Below are positions 9,714 through 20,790 of a DNA stretch of 64,000 nt, piece by piece; position 1 is the first letter of the stretch; each line of letters opens with the position of its first letter. A program made the translations under genes and the position numbers. The notes under the pieces were generated by a model. The model was not told the DNA's origin, made no database searches, and saw only the letters and a list, made by a program, of their open reading frames with translations. Source of the stretch: Chelydra serpentina (Eukaryota; Chordata; Testudines; Chelydridae); NCBI GenBank assembly GCA_037349315.1, contig JBAIAC010000128.1, forward strand, positions 124,001-188,000. The letters run 5' to 3'.

Positions 9714-9786
9714 AGAACCACTGGGAGTTGAACCCAGGATCTCCTGTTTACAAGACAGGGGCTTTAACCAGCTAAGCTGCGGTGCC
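9714..9786 (-). tRNA. tRNA-Thr (TGT), damaged acceptor
   Basis: The anticodon arm CCTGT-CTTGTAA-ACAGG is perfect with anticodon TGT, and the T-arm CTGGGTTCAACTCCCAG is perfect. The 3' acceptor strand (TGGTTCT) no longer pairs with GGCACCG at several positions. Downstream on the minus strand it is followed by a CR1 3' tail, as in the other TGT copies. Probably a recent pseudogene. Confidence 0.75.
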
Positions 9787-10344
9787 CGGCTCTGGCTAAG
9801 GCCGGGTATCTGCCCACACCTGACTTCCTTCCAACACCCCCGGCCCCCGCCCCCGTTGTTCCACTGACCAGGAGCTGCGCGAGGTAACCCCACACCCCAA
9901 CCGTGTGCCCCAATCCCCTGCCTGAGACTTGAGTTCCCCAAACCAGGAGCCCGTTCCTGCACCCCAAGACCCTCATCCCTGGCCCCACACCAGAGCCTGA
10001 ACCCCCATTCAAGAGCCCTGACCCCCTCCCACACCCCAACCCCCTTCCCCAGCCTAGAGACCCCTCTCAGACCCTGAACCCCTCATTCTCTGCCCCACCC
10101 TGCAGCCTTCACCCCTGCAACCTGACCCCCTGCCTGAGTCGCCCTCACACCCTGAACCCCTCATTCTCTGCCCCACCCGGCAGCCTTCACCCTGCACCCC
10201 AATCCCCTGGCCCAGCCTAGAGCCCCTCCCAAGCCCCTCATGCCCAGCTCCGTTGGGTCGTGGGCATCAAGAATTTTATTCAGTTGGGTCACCAGAAAAA
10301 AACTTTGAAACCCGCTGCCTTAGAGGGGGAGGGGGAGGGAAGGG
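9787..10344. repeat. C-rich degenerate tandem repeat
   Basis: Degenerate repeats built on ACCCCAACCCCCT / GAGCCCC / CACCCTGAACCCC. Two near-identical stretches (10070-10130 and 10147-10200) share ACCCTGAACCCCTCATTCTC. It is the complement of the G-rich family at 4973 and 41590. Open frames here are compositional. Confidence 0.6.
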
Positions 10345-10655
10345 GGAGGGGGGGTCACACGACAACAGTCAACCTGTGGAGCTTTCTCCCAGAGGATGTT
10401 GTGAAGGCCAAGACTAGAACAGGGCTCAAAACAGAACTAGAAACGTTCATGGAGGACAGGGCCAGCAATGGCTATTAGCCAGGCTGGGCAGGGATGGTGT
10501 CTCTAGTCTCTGTTTGCCCAGAGCTGGGAATAGGCAACAGGGGATGATCACTGGCTGATTCCCTGTTCTGTTCATTCCCTCTGGGGCCCCTGGCATTGGC
10601 CACTGTCAGGAGACAGGACACTGGGCTGGATGGAGCTTTGGTGAAACCCCCCCAG
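10345..10655 (+). mobile_element. CR1 LINE 3' end
   Basis: The sequence follows the non-coding 3' region of a CR1 subfamily: CAGAGGATGTTGTGAAGGCC, GTTCATGGAGGACAGG, CAATGGCTATTAGCCAGG, then TTGCCCAGAGCTGGGAATAG and a final block with CTGTCAGGAGACAGGACACTGG. There is no reverse transcriptase coding sequence. It is a 5'-truncated insertion just upstream of the Ala unit. Confidence 0.8.
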
Positions 10656-10770
10656 AGCTCTCCTGCCCTTGGCACTTTGCCCTCACTGCTCAGATTGAAA
10701 CTTGTGCAGGGAGACAAGCCAGCCACATCCCAGCTGGGCATGAGCAGAGCAGCCGGGTGAAAAGCAAACC

Positions 10771-10842
10771 TGGAGATGCTGGGGATTGAACCTAGGACCC
10801 TAAACATGCGAAGCAGGTGCTCTACCACTGAGCTACATCCCC
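10771..10842 (-). tRNA. tRNA-Ala-like (CGC), damaged anticodon stem
   Basis: Acceptor GGGGATG/CATCTCC, D-arm TAGCTCAGTGGTAGAGC and T-arm GGTTCAATCCC match tRNA-Ala. The anticodon loop TTCGCAT gives CGC. The anticodon stem is nearly unpaired (CCTGC against GTTTA). A TTTT terminator lies 8-11 bases downstream (AAAA at 10759-10762 on the plus strand). The paralogue at 39221 reads TGC with a good stem, so this one is likely a pseudogene. Confidence 0.7.
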
Positions 10843-12619
10843 AGACAAAGCTGACTGCCTGGCTGTTCACACTCAGAGCCTGTCTCTTGCCACAGCAGCC
10901 AGTGGCTTATAAACTTCATTGGAAGCCTTCCCCGCCCCTGCCCCCCACCGCCCCGATCATGCTCTCGTGGAGGTTGCTGGCTCATAGGGGTCACTTTGCA
11001 CCAGGGCCAGATTCTATGTGTGGGGCAGAGAGAGTGCGAGCCCTGGACTCAGGGTGCAGAGATACACTCAGCCCTCTCCCCTGCATTGGTGTGTGTGTGT
11101 GGGGGGGGGGGGGGGCTCTGTGGACGGCTCAATCCCTGACCCTGGTGGTAGAAGTGGGGTGGGGAGCTCCAGGTGTTTCTAGGATCTGCTATTTCCACCG
11201 GCCTGTAAAGTCCGGCTTTCCCCAGCACATTCACTGCGGTGCAATTGGGTCCCTGTGTCTATGGCTGAACAGCAAAGAATCGCTCCCGGTTTCCCATCTC
11301 TCTGCAGCATGATTAGCCTGTGTCGGTGGTTAATGAGGTGGATCTAGCCGTAGATTGTTATTCATTCCCCACCTTGACAGTTCACACAGTCCCTGTCCCG
11401 TGCAGATCTCCAGCACCGCAGTTTTCCTGGTAGCAGCGGTTGGGTTTTCCCTGAGGGCCTGATGTTCTTAGGGTCCTTTTTTCCCTCTACCTGGAGTGAA
11501 CTCAGGTTTCCCCCCATCCCAGACAGTCCATGAAATAACAGCAGCAGCGCTAAGGAGAAGGGGAGGGAACATCTCACTGGCAGGGCTGGATGGGCCCAGG
11601 GCCCCCTGCTCGTCCATTGGTTCCATTGCAGAAGAGGACGGGTCCAGGGAATTTGACCCCCTGCTTTGCACAAGGGACAGAGACAGATCTCGCTGTTCCT
11701 GTGTGTGTGCAAAGAAAATTGTGCTTCTGTCTGAAAGAGAGGCGGGAAATGGCCCCATGGTGGGACAATATCCTCAGGATTAAGAGCAAAGGACTCAGGC
11801 TGAGAACCGATTTAACTCCACTCATAACAAATTGTTTTCCATGGAGACACTGGGACCTTGTGACATTGATCCAGACTCGGGGGGTTCGGCTGCTGTAACT
11901 CATGGTAGAAACATGTACTTGATTCCAAGAAGGGAGAGGGGAGAAGCCTGAAGCTGACTTTACTCCCAGGCTGGCGTCTCCTGGATGGTGGGAAACTTCC
12001 TTTGCTGCTGCCAGGGGACAGCGGCGACTGGAGACATACCAGGGCTGGGATGAATGGGGAATGTTGTATGGACTTTATGCGCACAGAGCTCCACTAACTC
12101 TACATCCTCCACTGTAGCAGGAGCTTAGAAAGTCACCCCTCGGTCAGCGGTGGGACTGGGGGTTTGAAAAGAGATTCCTTTTCCCTCCCCTTCCTGATAC
12201 AGAAAGTCAGGGCCGGCCACTCCGGGACAGAATAGCACATTATCCACTGGCTGAGGAGCTGGAAACCAGGCACAGACGACTGGTCTCTGCTGAAAGAGTC
12301 GGGGGTGGGGGGCACAATTTCAAGGTTCAGCCCCACCCCCTTACCATCAACACCCCTCCCAGGAGTGAACAATGCCGGGAGAGGAAGCAGCAAAGGCAGC
12401 CCCGCTCCACTCCCCCCTCCAGCCGCTGCTGTGCAGGGAGGGAGCCTGGCAGCACCCCATGCTGTAGCCGGGATGCTAACCCAGGTGGGGCACATGGCCC
12501 CACATCCCGCCCTCTGCACGTGTTGCCTCTGAAACGAGGGAAACTCGTGAGTTCAGGGCACAGCTGCACACCCAGGGGAAAGCCCAGCACGACAGGCCCA
12601 GGGGGAAGGGGTGAGCTAG
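10843..12619. other. Ala-unit flank and unassigned DNA
   Basis: Positions 10860-11300 match 39300-39540 in the same orientation (CAGGGCCAGATTCTATGTGTGGGG, GACTCAGGGTGCAGAGATACACTCAGC), including a G homopolymer at about 11101-11114. Positions 11540-11790 match a block also found at 31500-31740 and 42600-42980. Nothing coding is recognised in 11800-12619. Confidence 0.45.
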
Positions 12620-12686
12620 GGCCTGGCATCCAGCCAGAAACCTTCAGATCTTCAATCTCATCCACTCCCCACTGAGCTACTTGGGC
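12620..12686 (-). pseudogene. tRNA-Phe remnant
   Basis: The minus strand reads AAGTAGCTCAGTGGGGAG, then ATTGAAGATCTGAAGG (anticodon GAA), then a deleted and mutated T-arm. The order and spacing fit tRNA-Phe, but the acceptor and T stems do not form. An old relic. Confidence 0.5.
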
Positions 12687-13466
12687 AGCGACCAGGCTCC
12701 CCAAGAAGGGTTAATACACGTGCCACAGCTCATGCTGGGGAGATTGAAATCCTGATGTCACAAGGCAGGAGACTAGCAGTGGCCTTGGCCCCGGAGGAGC
12801 AGGCTGGGGCTTCCTGGATCCTAGTCACTCAAGCCAGCACCTGCCCCCTCCCAAGCTGTCACTGGCGCCCCCAGGTCGGGGAGACAGGAGCAGCAGTTCC
12901 CACTGGAACAAGTCCACCCACGGCTCGCAGGCAACTCCCAAGCCTGACACAGAAAAACATCTTGCCAGGAAGGAGCCCACTGGGACTCCCCATTGCTACT
13001 TTTCCTCCCACCCAGATCCCCGCTGCTTCTCCTGGGCTGCAAGTAGCCACCCCTGGGAAGCCGAGGGTCAGGCACAGGATTCTACCTCCCAGCAGCCAAC
13101 AGCACCTCCCCAGGCTTTGGCAGAACGAACAGTGGCGCTTTACTAACCCCACTGAGCCACTTAGCTTCTGCCCTGCCTTCCTCAGCACGACCTTCCTCTT
13201 TTGCCCCATTCCCCCTTCACTTCCTCCTTTGGCAAGTGGGAAGAGCTGGGCTCTGTAGGCCAACCTCCAAGGGCAGAGGAGGCCAAGCCACAAGGCTCCA
13301 AGAGGTGACTGGCCGAGATCCTCCAGCTTTCCCTGGCTGATGCCAAGGCACTTTCTCAGCTCATTTCCCCACCCTCTGTCCTGCAGGGGTTGGGGTTATC
13401 CCAAGGACAGGCCAGTGGCAGATGGAGGAGTGTCTTGCTGGACAGCTAGGGAAAAGGAAGCCACCA
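12687..13466. other. Unassigned DNA, then Val-unit flank
   Basis: Nothing coding is recognised in 12700-13260. From 13266 onward it is the Val-unit flank that is repeated, inverted, at 4680-4970. Confidence 0.4.
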
Positions 13467-13539
13467 TGTTTCTGCCTGGTTTCGAACCAGGGGCCTTTTG
13501 CATGTTAGGCAAACGTGATAACCACTACACCACAGAAAC
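13467..13539 (-). tRNA. tRNA-Val (AAC), intact
   Basis: All stems form: acceptor GTTTCTG/CAGAAAC, D-arm TGGTGTAGTGGTTATCAC, anticodon arm TTTGC-CTAACAT-GCAAA (AAC), T-arm CCTGGTTTCGAAACCAGG. The discriminator is A. A TTTT terminator lies 12 bases downstream (AAAA at 13452-13455 on the plus strand). It is the best-preserved tRNA in the window and the intact twin of the truncated copy at 4609. Expected to be functional. Confidence 0.95.
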
Positions 13540-13932
13540 TCTCTCACGGTATTTTGCCCCTTCCCTTCAAACTCTATCCACTTGGCCGGCGCTCGCCCTG
13601 GCACACACCGCTGGGCGACCCTGGAGAAAGTGGTGGCAGCTCTTTGGTGGGTCGGCTGGTAGAACAAAGAACTGGAGCCGGCTCCCAGGAAGTCATCCTT
13701 ACCTCGCCCTTGTGACTCCAGCTTGAAGGAGAGCTTCTTTCCTTCCCCTTGCTGAGAAAGAGCAAGGAAAGAACAAAAGCCCAGATCCATAGGGGGGCAG
13801 AGGCTTCAGGAGCCCACAGCGTTTGCCCATCTGGGGCATTGTGGCTGAGATCTCTGCTGGCCAGCGCCAGCGCTCGCAAGGCGCTAGTGTGGATGCTGGA
13901 GGCTGGGTGCTGGATGCTGGAGGCAGAGACCC
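13540..13932. repeat. Val-iMet spacer, partly duplicated
   Basis: Positions 13560-13790 are the inverted copy of 4380-4600 and match the flanks of the minisatellite arrays (46960-47120, 49085-49235). Positions 13885-13930 contain a short direct repeat of TGCTGGAGGC/TGGATGCTGGAGGC. No gene is seen. Confidence 0.5.
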
Positions 13933-14004
13933 AGCAGAGTGGCGCAGCGGCAGCGTGCTGGGCCCATAACCCAGAGGTCGATGGATCGAAACAATCCTCT
14001 GCTA
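13933..14004 (+). tRNA. Initiator tRNA-Met (CAT)
   Basis: The sequence matches vertebrate initiator tRNA: acceptor AGCAGAG/CTCTGCT with an A at position 1, D-arm TGGCGCAGCGG, the three G-C pairs of the anticodon stem (CTGGG-CCCATAA-CCCAG), and the initiator-type T-loop ATCGAAA. One T-stem base differs from the usual sequence (CAATC where CCATC would pair), giving a G-A mismatch. A TTTTT terminator lies at 14021-14025. It is probably transcribed; the mismatch may reduce function. Confidence 0.9.
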
Positions 14005-14225
14005 GGCAGGTGCTTGTTTCTTTTTGCTCTGGGCCTGCAAGCGAGGGGGCGACCAGCAGAGCGCCAGGAGCCGAGGCCGTGAGGCAAGAGGTGGCTGAGG
14101 GGTCGGACTGCCAGGGAGCTCCCCGGCCCCTCTGGCTGCCTGGGCTGAAGGCGAGAGCCAGGCCTGTGCGTGAGGTCTGAGTGCCGGTGGCTCCCCCACT
14201 CCTCGGGAGGGTCTGTCCCAAGGGG
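14005..14225. other. No recognisable feature
   Basis: GC-rich spacer with only the pol III terminator of the initiator tRNA near its left end. Confidence 0.4.
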
Positions 14226-14385
14226 GAGGAGCTGTGAGGGGAGGGTCCATGGGGGTGTCAGTGTGAGGGGGAGGAGCTGTGAGGGGAGGGTCCATGGGGG
14301 TGTCAGTGTGAGGGGGAGGGGCTGTGAGGGGGAGGGTCCATGGGGGTGTCAGTGTGAGGGGGAGGGGCTGTGAGGGGCTGGGCTC
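14226..14385. repeat. Minisatellite, 45-46 bp unit, about 3.4 copies
   Basis: Direct tandem units of GGGGGAGGAGCTGTGAGGGG followed by AGGGTCCATGGGGGTGTCAGTGTGA. Copies differ by a few bases. Short open frames through it are artefacts. Confidence 0.85.
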
Positions 14386-14411
14386 CCCAGTCACTGCTCT
14401 GCCGATGCCCC

Positions 14412-15118
14412 TGTCACAGAGTCCCCGGGCGATGCTCTGGAACTGCTCCCTACGAAGCCAGTCAGGACTCTGGAGGAGCCTCCTCGCTGAGCCGACTGTC
14501 TCCAGGGCAAGAAGCTTCCCCAGCTTCCACCTTCCTGGGTCTGACCCTGGAGCGTTCAGCATCCCCTTCTTCACCGCAGCGAGTCCACCCGGGTGAGGCT
14601 CCTGGGGAAGCCAGAGGGCCCTGCCCCCAACTCCACCGTCAGACGTGACTCTCAGCCAGCCAGTAAAACAGAAGGTTTATTAGACGACAGGAACAGGGTC
14701 TAAACCAGAGCTTGTAGGTACAGAGAACAGGACCCCTCAGTCAGGTCCATCTTGTGGGGTGGGGAGGCCAGAGCCCATCTGGACCTCCCTCCATGTGCCC
14801 AGCCAGCTCCAAACTCTCCAGCCCCACCTGTGCCTTTGTCTCCTTCCTGGGCCAGGAGATCACCTGATCCCTTTGTTCCCCAACCCCTTCAGCCGGCACC
14901 TTTGCAGGGAAGGGGCCCAGGCCAGCAGTTGCCAGGAGACAGGGTGTCGGCCATTCTGTGTCATCACACTGGCCCTCTAGGGCTTTGCAACAATCACACA
15001 CCCTTATCCCACCACCTAGAGACTTAAGAAATGCAGAGGGGAAACTGAGGCATAGGGGAAACTGAGGCACCCACTCAGTATTCAGAGGAAACATTAGGAA
15101 CAGTCCCACTTCGTTACA
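14412..15118 (-). mobile_element. Solo LTR (family A)
   Basis: On the minus strand it starts TGTAACG and ends TGTGACA, with an AATAAA polyadenylation signal followed by CCTTCTGTTTTACTGG. A closely related copy lies at 61580-62298. The length of about 707 bp and the TG..CA ends fit an LTR. No internal retroelement sequence is attached and I see no matching target duplication. It is the uninterrupted version of the site where a MITE sits in the 62-kb copy. Confidence 0.75.
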
Positions 15119-15397
15119 TCCTCCCTGAATGTTTGTTTAAATCACTTGGTGGTGGCATCATACCGTTCAAGGACAAAAGGGATTTGTGCTTTGAGGAAGT
15201 TTTTATCCTAAATAGTAAAAATAAGCTTTGGGGGTCTTTCATGCAGGTGCCCATGACTGTACCCCAGAGTTCAGAATGGGGAGGGAACCCCTGACAACCC
15301 CCTTCCTCGGGCTGTAGCTGAAGCAGAGCAGCCAAGAAGAGGCTCCAGCCCTGAAAAAAGCCGGGCGTTCAGTACAAAGGGGAAAGTGCACAAAGCA

Positions 15398-15470
15398 CAA
15401 CCGCAAAGGGACTTGAACCCTCAATTTTCTGATCCAAAGTAAGACGCCTCATCCATTAGGCCACGTGGTC
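15398..15470 (-). tRNA. tRNA-Arg-like gene with TTG anticodon
   Basis: It is the inverted paralogue of tRNA-Arg (TCG) at 60956, including its flanks (15471-15550 against 60875-60955). Acceptor GACCACG and D-arm TGGCCTAATGGAT are kept. The loop is CTTTGGA, so TCG has become TTG (a glutamine anticodon), consistent with CpG decay. The anticodon stem is mismatched (TCTTA/TCAGA). Most likely a pseudogene. Confidence 0.75.
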
Positions 15471-15871
15471 ATATGGGGAAAGTCTCTCCAAGCACATCTT
15501 TAGAGAAGACAGACACTGTGTTTCTCGGGTCATCTACGGAGGGGCCAGAGACACTCTGGGCACAAGGAGCCGAGTTCCCAGCAAGATGTGAGTCCGTTCC
15601 TCCCAACTGGACGGGGTTCTTGTTCTTCTGCACATTGTCGCCCATGGAGACCAAGGACCTGCAAATGTGATTTCATATTATAGCTTTGTTTAATTGATGA
15701 AAAGATAAACTAGACACTTGGAGGATTAGAACTGATTTCAGCTGAGGGACACGTTTGCTAGGTTTTTACGCATTTGCACAGGGAAATGTTGAGTGTTTTC
15801 ACTCATCCCTATTCAGCGGAACAGAATGGAAATAGATTTGTAATTATTTTTGTTAAAGGAACAGGCTTGCA
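15471..15871. repeat. Arg and Cys unit flanks
   Basis: Positions 15471-15650 are the inverted copy of 60800-60955 (GGGGAAAGTCTCTCCAAGCAC, ACACTGTGTTTCTCGGGT). Positions 15740-15871 match 34443-34588 beside the other Cys copy (GTTTGCTAGGTTTTTA, GTTGAGTGTTT, GAACAGAATGGAAAT). No gene is seen. Confidence 0.6.
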
Positions 15872-15943
15872 AGGGGGCACTTGGATTTGAACCAAGGACC
15901 ACTTGATCTGTAGTCAAACACTCTACCACTGAGCTACGCCCCC
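15872..15943 (-). tRNA. tRNA-Cys-like (ACA anticodon)
   Basis: Acceptor GGGGGCG/TGCCCCC, D-arm TAGCTCAGTGGTAGAG and T-arm TTGGTTCAAATCCAA match tRNA-Cys. The loop CTACAGA gives ACA; the paralogue at 34589 has the normal GCA. ACA still matches a Cys codon (TGT). Stems form well apart from the end of the acceptor. No TTTT run follows closely. Functional status is uncertain. Confidence 0.78.
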
Positions 15944-16077
15944 AAAGTGTTCTGCAGCAGGGGAGGGTCTCTGGCAGTGTGTGTGTCGCTGACAGATTGG
16001 AGTGATGCTGAAACAGGACAGAGTACAGATGGCATTGTGGGGGTGGCATGAACCGTATCTCTTCATTTCCCCTTCTA

Positions 16078-16579
<502 letters not shown>

Positions 16580-17036
16580 TGTGACGAAGTAGGGAGCGGG
16601 GTGGATTTGAGCCTGGAGTGTTGTGGGGGAGGTTCACTGGGACTGGCTGCATTGGGGATGGGAGATTTCCCCTGAAGGAAGATACCTGAGGCTGTAACAT
16701 GAGCCAGAAGGGGGGTTGGGAGAGGTGACACCTTTGCCTGGAAAAATGGACAAAGCCTAGAAAAGAAGCCGGGGGAGGGGAAAAGAGCCTGCTCAAGGGT
16801 TTGGTCTGGTTGGTTAAAGTTTAAAGCTGGGTGGTAAAACGCAGGGAGCCCCAAGGCTGGGGTCTAAGCTCCCTGGCCCCAAAAGGGCCCGACTAAGGGG
16901 TCCTGTTTGTACCCACAAGCTCTGAACTGTGTTCCTGGCGTCCTTAATAAACCTTCTGTTCTGCTGGCTGGCTAAGTGTCACAGTAAATCCCACGAAAAG
17001 GGGTACAGGGCTCTAACTCCCCCACACTCTGTGACA
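16580..17036 (+). mobile_element. Solo LTR (family B) with 5-bp target duplication
   Basis: It starts TGTGACG and ends TGTGACA, with AATAAACCTTCTGTTCTGCTGG near the 3' end. It is flanked on both sides by the direct repeat GTGCC (16575-16579 and 17037-17041), a perfect 5-bp target-site duplication. It lies within the intron of KRAB copy A and is in opposite orientation to that gene. Related copies are at 28990 and 62299. Confidence 0.85.
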
Positions 17037-17066
17037 GTGCCCCCTTCATATCTCAGAGGAGCTGTT

Positions 17067-17233
17067 GGGGGGAGGGAGAGCTCAGTGGTTTGAGCATTGG
17101 CCTGTTGAACCCAGGGTTGTGAGTTCAATCCTTGAGGGGGCCATTTAGGGATCTGGGGCAAAAATTGGGGATTGGTCCCGCTTTGAGTAGGGGGTTGGAC
17201 GAGATGACCTTCCAACCCTGATATTCTATGATT
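17067..17233 (+). mobile_element. Turtle-type SINE (tRNA head, CR1-like tail)
   Basis: The head contains AGCTCAGTGGTTTGAGCATTGG and a B box GTTGTGAGTTCAATCC. It is followed by ATTTAGGGATCTGGGGCAAAA, TTGGACGAGATGACC and the CR1-like 3' end ATATTCTATGATT. A short stretch before CCTTCCAACCC is deleted. This matches the tRNA-derived SINEs described from cryptodiran turtles. Confidence 0.88.
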
Positions 17234-17543
17234 AGGCTCCAGCACTGGGAGTCTGGTCAGTTTTCTTAGGCCCATGTTGGTGGGTTATTTCCTGTTTCAC
17301 AAATCAGAGCATTTCTACCTCGGAACCTCATGGGTCTGGTCCTAGAATCTAGGCCGCTTATTAAACATCTCCCAGCAGGTTTGCCGCATCCTGTCCCCCT
17401 CCCTTTCTCCACCCTGTGCATTTCTTGCCCCGCGCCAACCTCCAAACCAGACTGTGCAAACCTTCCCATCTCCGGTGTATTTGCTGTCCCTCTTCCTTCC
17501 GCAGAACCCAGCCCCCCCCCCCCTTCCCCCCGATGATACCTAC

Positions 17544-17625
17544 CTGAGCTGGTTCCTCTGCAGCCATTTCCCTTCCGTGTCCCATGGGAGGACGGGATGA
17601 ACTGGAGCGAAACAGGGACGTCATT
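17544..17625 (-). CDS. First coding exon of KRAB zinc-finger copy A
   Basis: This 82-nt exon lies between CTGCAG| and CAG|GTAGGT. It codes 27 residues from the first ATG, ending MAAEEPAQ, a common N-terminus of KRAB zinc-finger proteins, and ends in phase 0 so that it joins the KRAB exon at 16230 in frame. The inner ATG (17567) is the more likely start by similarity to the family; the upstream ATG (17624) is in frame. The copy B exon has the same length and splice sites. Confidence 0.75.
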
Positions 17626-17627
17626 CT

Positions 17628-18900
17628 GCAGCCTGGGTGGGTGAGAAGGGTAATTGTGGGGGTTTCAGAACAGACTTTAGTTTATTTCACAGCATGATTC
17701 GCCCAGACCCTTTCCCTGGAGACAGACATTCTAGATTCTGTGATGCTGGGAAAATGCTTCATCTCTTTATTACAGTGTAGACCTGGCTCCTCCTGCCAGG
17801 CTAAGCCAACAGAGAGATGTTCAACTTCCCTTCTCCCTCCCTCCACCCCGTAACAAAGTGTCTGAACACAAGGCTAGAAAAGAGCAGAACCAAAGGAGTC
17901 ACTGTGGGGGATTCCCTCGGACACTGACCCCACGGCAGCCACACCCCGGCAGGAGGAACATGGAGTCAGGAACTGGCTTTTCCTCTGTCTGATCCTTTTC
18001 TTGTTCACTGGAAAGTGATTCTGCCCAGGGATGCTGCAACACATGTGTCTGGTGGATTAGAGAGCTGGAAATCTCTCTCCCCCTCATTTCTACCACTGCC
18101 CCTTTCAGTCTCCCCTTCCCCTGTCCTCTCTCCCTGCCCCTCTCCGGCTGGGAAAGTCCCATTCCTGGGTTCTTTGCTCTCCCATTGATGGATTTTCTCC
18201 TGGCAATTGCTAATGGGAGGAGAAATGAGGAGGGGCTGTTTGTGCAGAGTCACTTGCTTGCCAGTCCCCAGCACTTTCCCTGAGGTCTTTCAGTTACCTG
18301 CAGTCTGTGGCTCAGAATTTAGTTAACAGGGCCCAGGGCTGCCCTATGGGGCTAGTACCAGCTGGAGAAAGTCATCACCTGGGCTGGGCAGAGAAGAAGC
18401 TTCAATTAAGGTCACTTCCGAGCACAGAACCCCGACCGGGTCACGATGGAGGCTGCAGCATCTGACCCAGGAAGCTGAACCCCAATATCCTGAGCAGAGA
18501 GGGACAGGGCGTTGGAGCAGCCTTCCCTCCTTGAGCTCTCTGGGGAGAGCAGCTAATGAGAGCCCCTCCTCACAGGGGGAATTGCTGATCTCATTTGCCC
18601 CACTGTCCATCTAGAGTCACTCGTCGTCTTTCCATGCAGTGACTCTGGATAAACAATGGTCTCAGTGAAACCAGATTTCAGAAAGAATGAGTCCAGAGTG
18701 CTGTGGAAGAAACCATTGTGTGGCAATGCTAACCCCCTTTCCCCCCTCCCGCACCCCCAGATCGAGAACAAGGGCTGGGGGCACGAATTTTCCCAACGGA
18801 ACCGGAACTTCCTGCAGTTTTCAAAAGAGAAGAAAAGCAAAATCTGCGATTTCACACGAAGAGTGTTTGGTAAGTAGATAGAAAGTTATCACAGTGACTG
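17628..18900. repeat. Left arm of inverted KRAB duplication
   Basis: This 5' intron/UTR segment matches 22655-23918 in inverted orientation. Landmarks are GCTGAACCCCAATATCCTGAG, CAATTCCCCCTGTGAGGAG (complement), CAGTGAAACCAGATTTCAG against CCTGGTGTCACG, and the GGTGTGGCTGC tract near 17940/23595. No exon is clear. Homology continues weakly at 19000-19090 (against 21820-21890), so the symmetry centre lies near 20 kb. Confidence 0.7.
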
Positions 18901-20379
18901 GAGGTGGCCGGGGAATGCCGGGCAGTGCTTGGAGCCAGGACATTGGCACACGTAGATCAGAGAGAAGGACCATGGTTAGTAGCACTCCCCATAGCCCCCA
19001 GCCAGGGTCCCACCAGATAATCCCTGGGACTCGGCCCCCAGAATCCCTGGCCAGGAACCCCAGATACCCCTCAAAGCCCCACCGGCCCGGGAATCCCCAC
19101 CAGACCATCACTGCCAGGTTGGGAATCCCAAAGGGTTCCCCCCAAGAAGAGCCCCCAGCAGCTAGGGACACCCCCCCCAACAGACCGCCCCCTGGGAACT
19201 CAGTCCCTCACTGCCTACCTGGGATTCTCCCACTGCCTTCCTAGGACCTCCGCCTGCCCTCCAGTAGGATCTGCCCTGCCATTTGCCTGGGATCCCCTGA
19301 TGCTTTACAGTGGGACCCCTCACGCTGCTTGCCCGGCATCCCCTGACCTAGCGCCAGAGATCCACCCCCCGCCCCGCTCTGTGCACTGGGCATGGCAACG
19401 ATCCCAGGAGCCAGCGGGGGAAGCCCAAACAGAGCCCTTGGAACAGCACCAGGCACCCTCTAGCACCCTGTCCCGGCACCCCAAGAGATGTGCACCCCGC
19501 TGTTCTGCAGCCACCAGGCCCCCAGCGATACCCACCTCCAGGCCCCATCGCCTCAGGGCTGGGCACATCAGAACCATCCCCCGAAACCCCAAACCTCCAG
19601 AGCCACCAACCTGACTAGGGTGCCCCCTGCCCAGTCACCCACACACCTCCCCCCACCACAATGCCCCTTCAGCTCCAGCTGCAATCTCCCCACACAGGCG
19701 ACACCCCTTGCCCCCAGCAACAGTGTTACCCCCCAGTGTGTGATAAGTGGGTTACCAGTTATCACCGCCCCCTGCTGGCCTGACACAGGCAGAGGGAGCC
19801 CTGGGGGACGCTTCTTTAAACAGGAGAATGGAAAGGCCTGGAGGCCCAAAACAGGTAAGAAATGTCCATGGCCTGTCACTAGCAAATAACGGCCACCATG
19901 GATCCACCCCAGAGGTGGCTGCATCTTAGCACTGCGGGAAGCAACCCCTCATGGAGGCCATTTGTCATGGGGTTTGCGATACTTCTGGACCCACGCTGCC
20001 CTCAGAATGACCTCCTCATCCTGTGCCAGACGGAGAAAAGAAAAAGGTCCAGCCAACTCTCCTGTTACCAGGTGTGGGCCATTTATCCCCAAACAGGGGG
20101 TGGCCTCTGGGTTTGATGTGTATTAAATAGGTGGCTGGTCTCTTTCATTGGCAAACAGTTTAACAGAGAGAAGGGGGCGGGGAAGAAATGATTCTGAAAG
20201 GAGAGAGAGGAGAAAGATGATCACTGCAAAATTTAACCCCCTGCAACATCCAAGATGGAGAACGACTCAGAGCAACAGGTTCCCTCCAAGGAAGGAGAAT
20301 TTGCTGGCATTTAGAAACATGGGGAACAGCCCCAAACACAAAAGGATTTGTAATTGACATTTGATAATGAGGTTGAAAG
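18901..20379. other. Intergenic between KRAB copies; no clear gene
   Basis: GC-rich to 19720, with short overlapping open frames on both strands but no domain that I recognise. The equivalent of the copy B promoter is not evident here. From 19900 to 20380 nothing is recognised. Confidence 0.35.
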
Positions 20380-20790
20380 AAAGAAATCCTGAGATTTGAG
20401 ATCAATGTTCAGAAATTAAAGAGAAAGGGTGGAAATCTGAGGGATTTTGGATCCATTTTTGCAAATTATACACAGGAAAGTGGAAAATCAGAGGGATTTT
20501 ATATCAGTGGTTGATAGGAGGTAAAATCTGAGTGTTTCACATCAATATTTGATACATGAAGAGAGAGGAAATGGGCAACATTTTATATCCATATTTATAT
20601 TTAAGAATCTGAGAAAAGGTGTAAATCTGATTGTTTTAGTATTTTATAAGGAGAGCGACAGGGGAAAATCTCAGGGCATATTCACTTAGAAATAGACAAG
20701 TAGAGAGAAGTGGGGCAAGTATTTAGGGTATTTTATATCAATCTTTGAGATTTGCAGAGAATGTGTCACAAATTACATATCTGATCACAG
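20380..20790. repeat. AT-rich degenerate tandem repeat
   Basis: About five diverged units of roughly 80 bp. Each has a purine-rich part (GAGAGAGGAAATG, AGGAAAGTGGAAAATC) and a part like GGGATTTTATATCAATATTTGA. It borders the GC-rich promoter block and contrasts sharply with it in composition. Confidence 0.5.
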
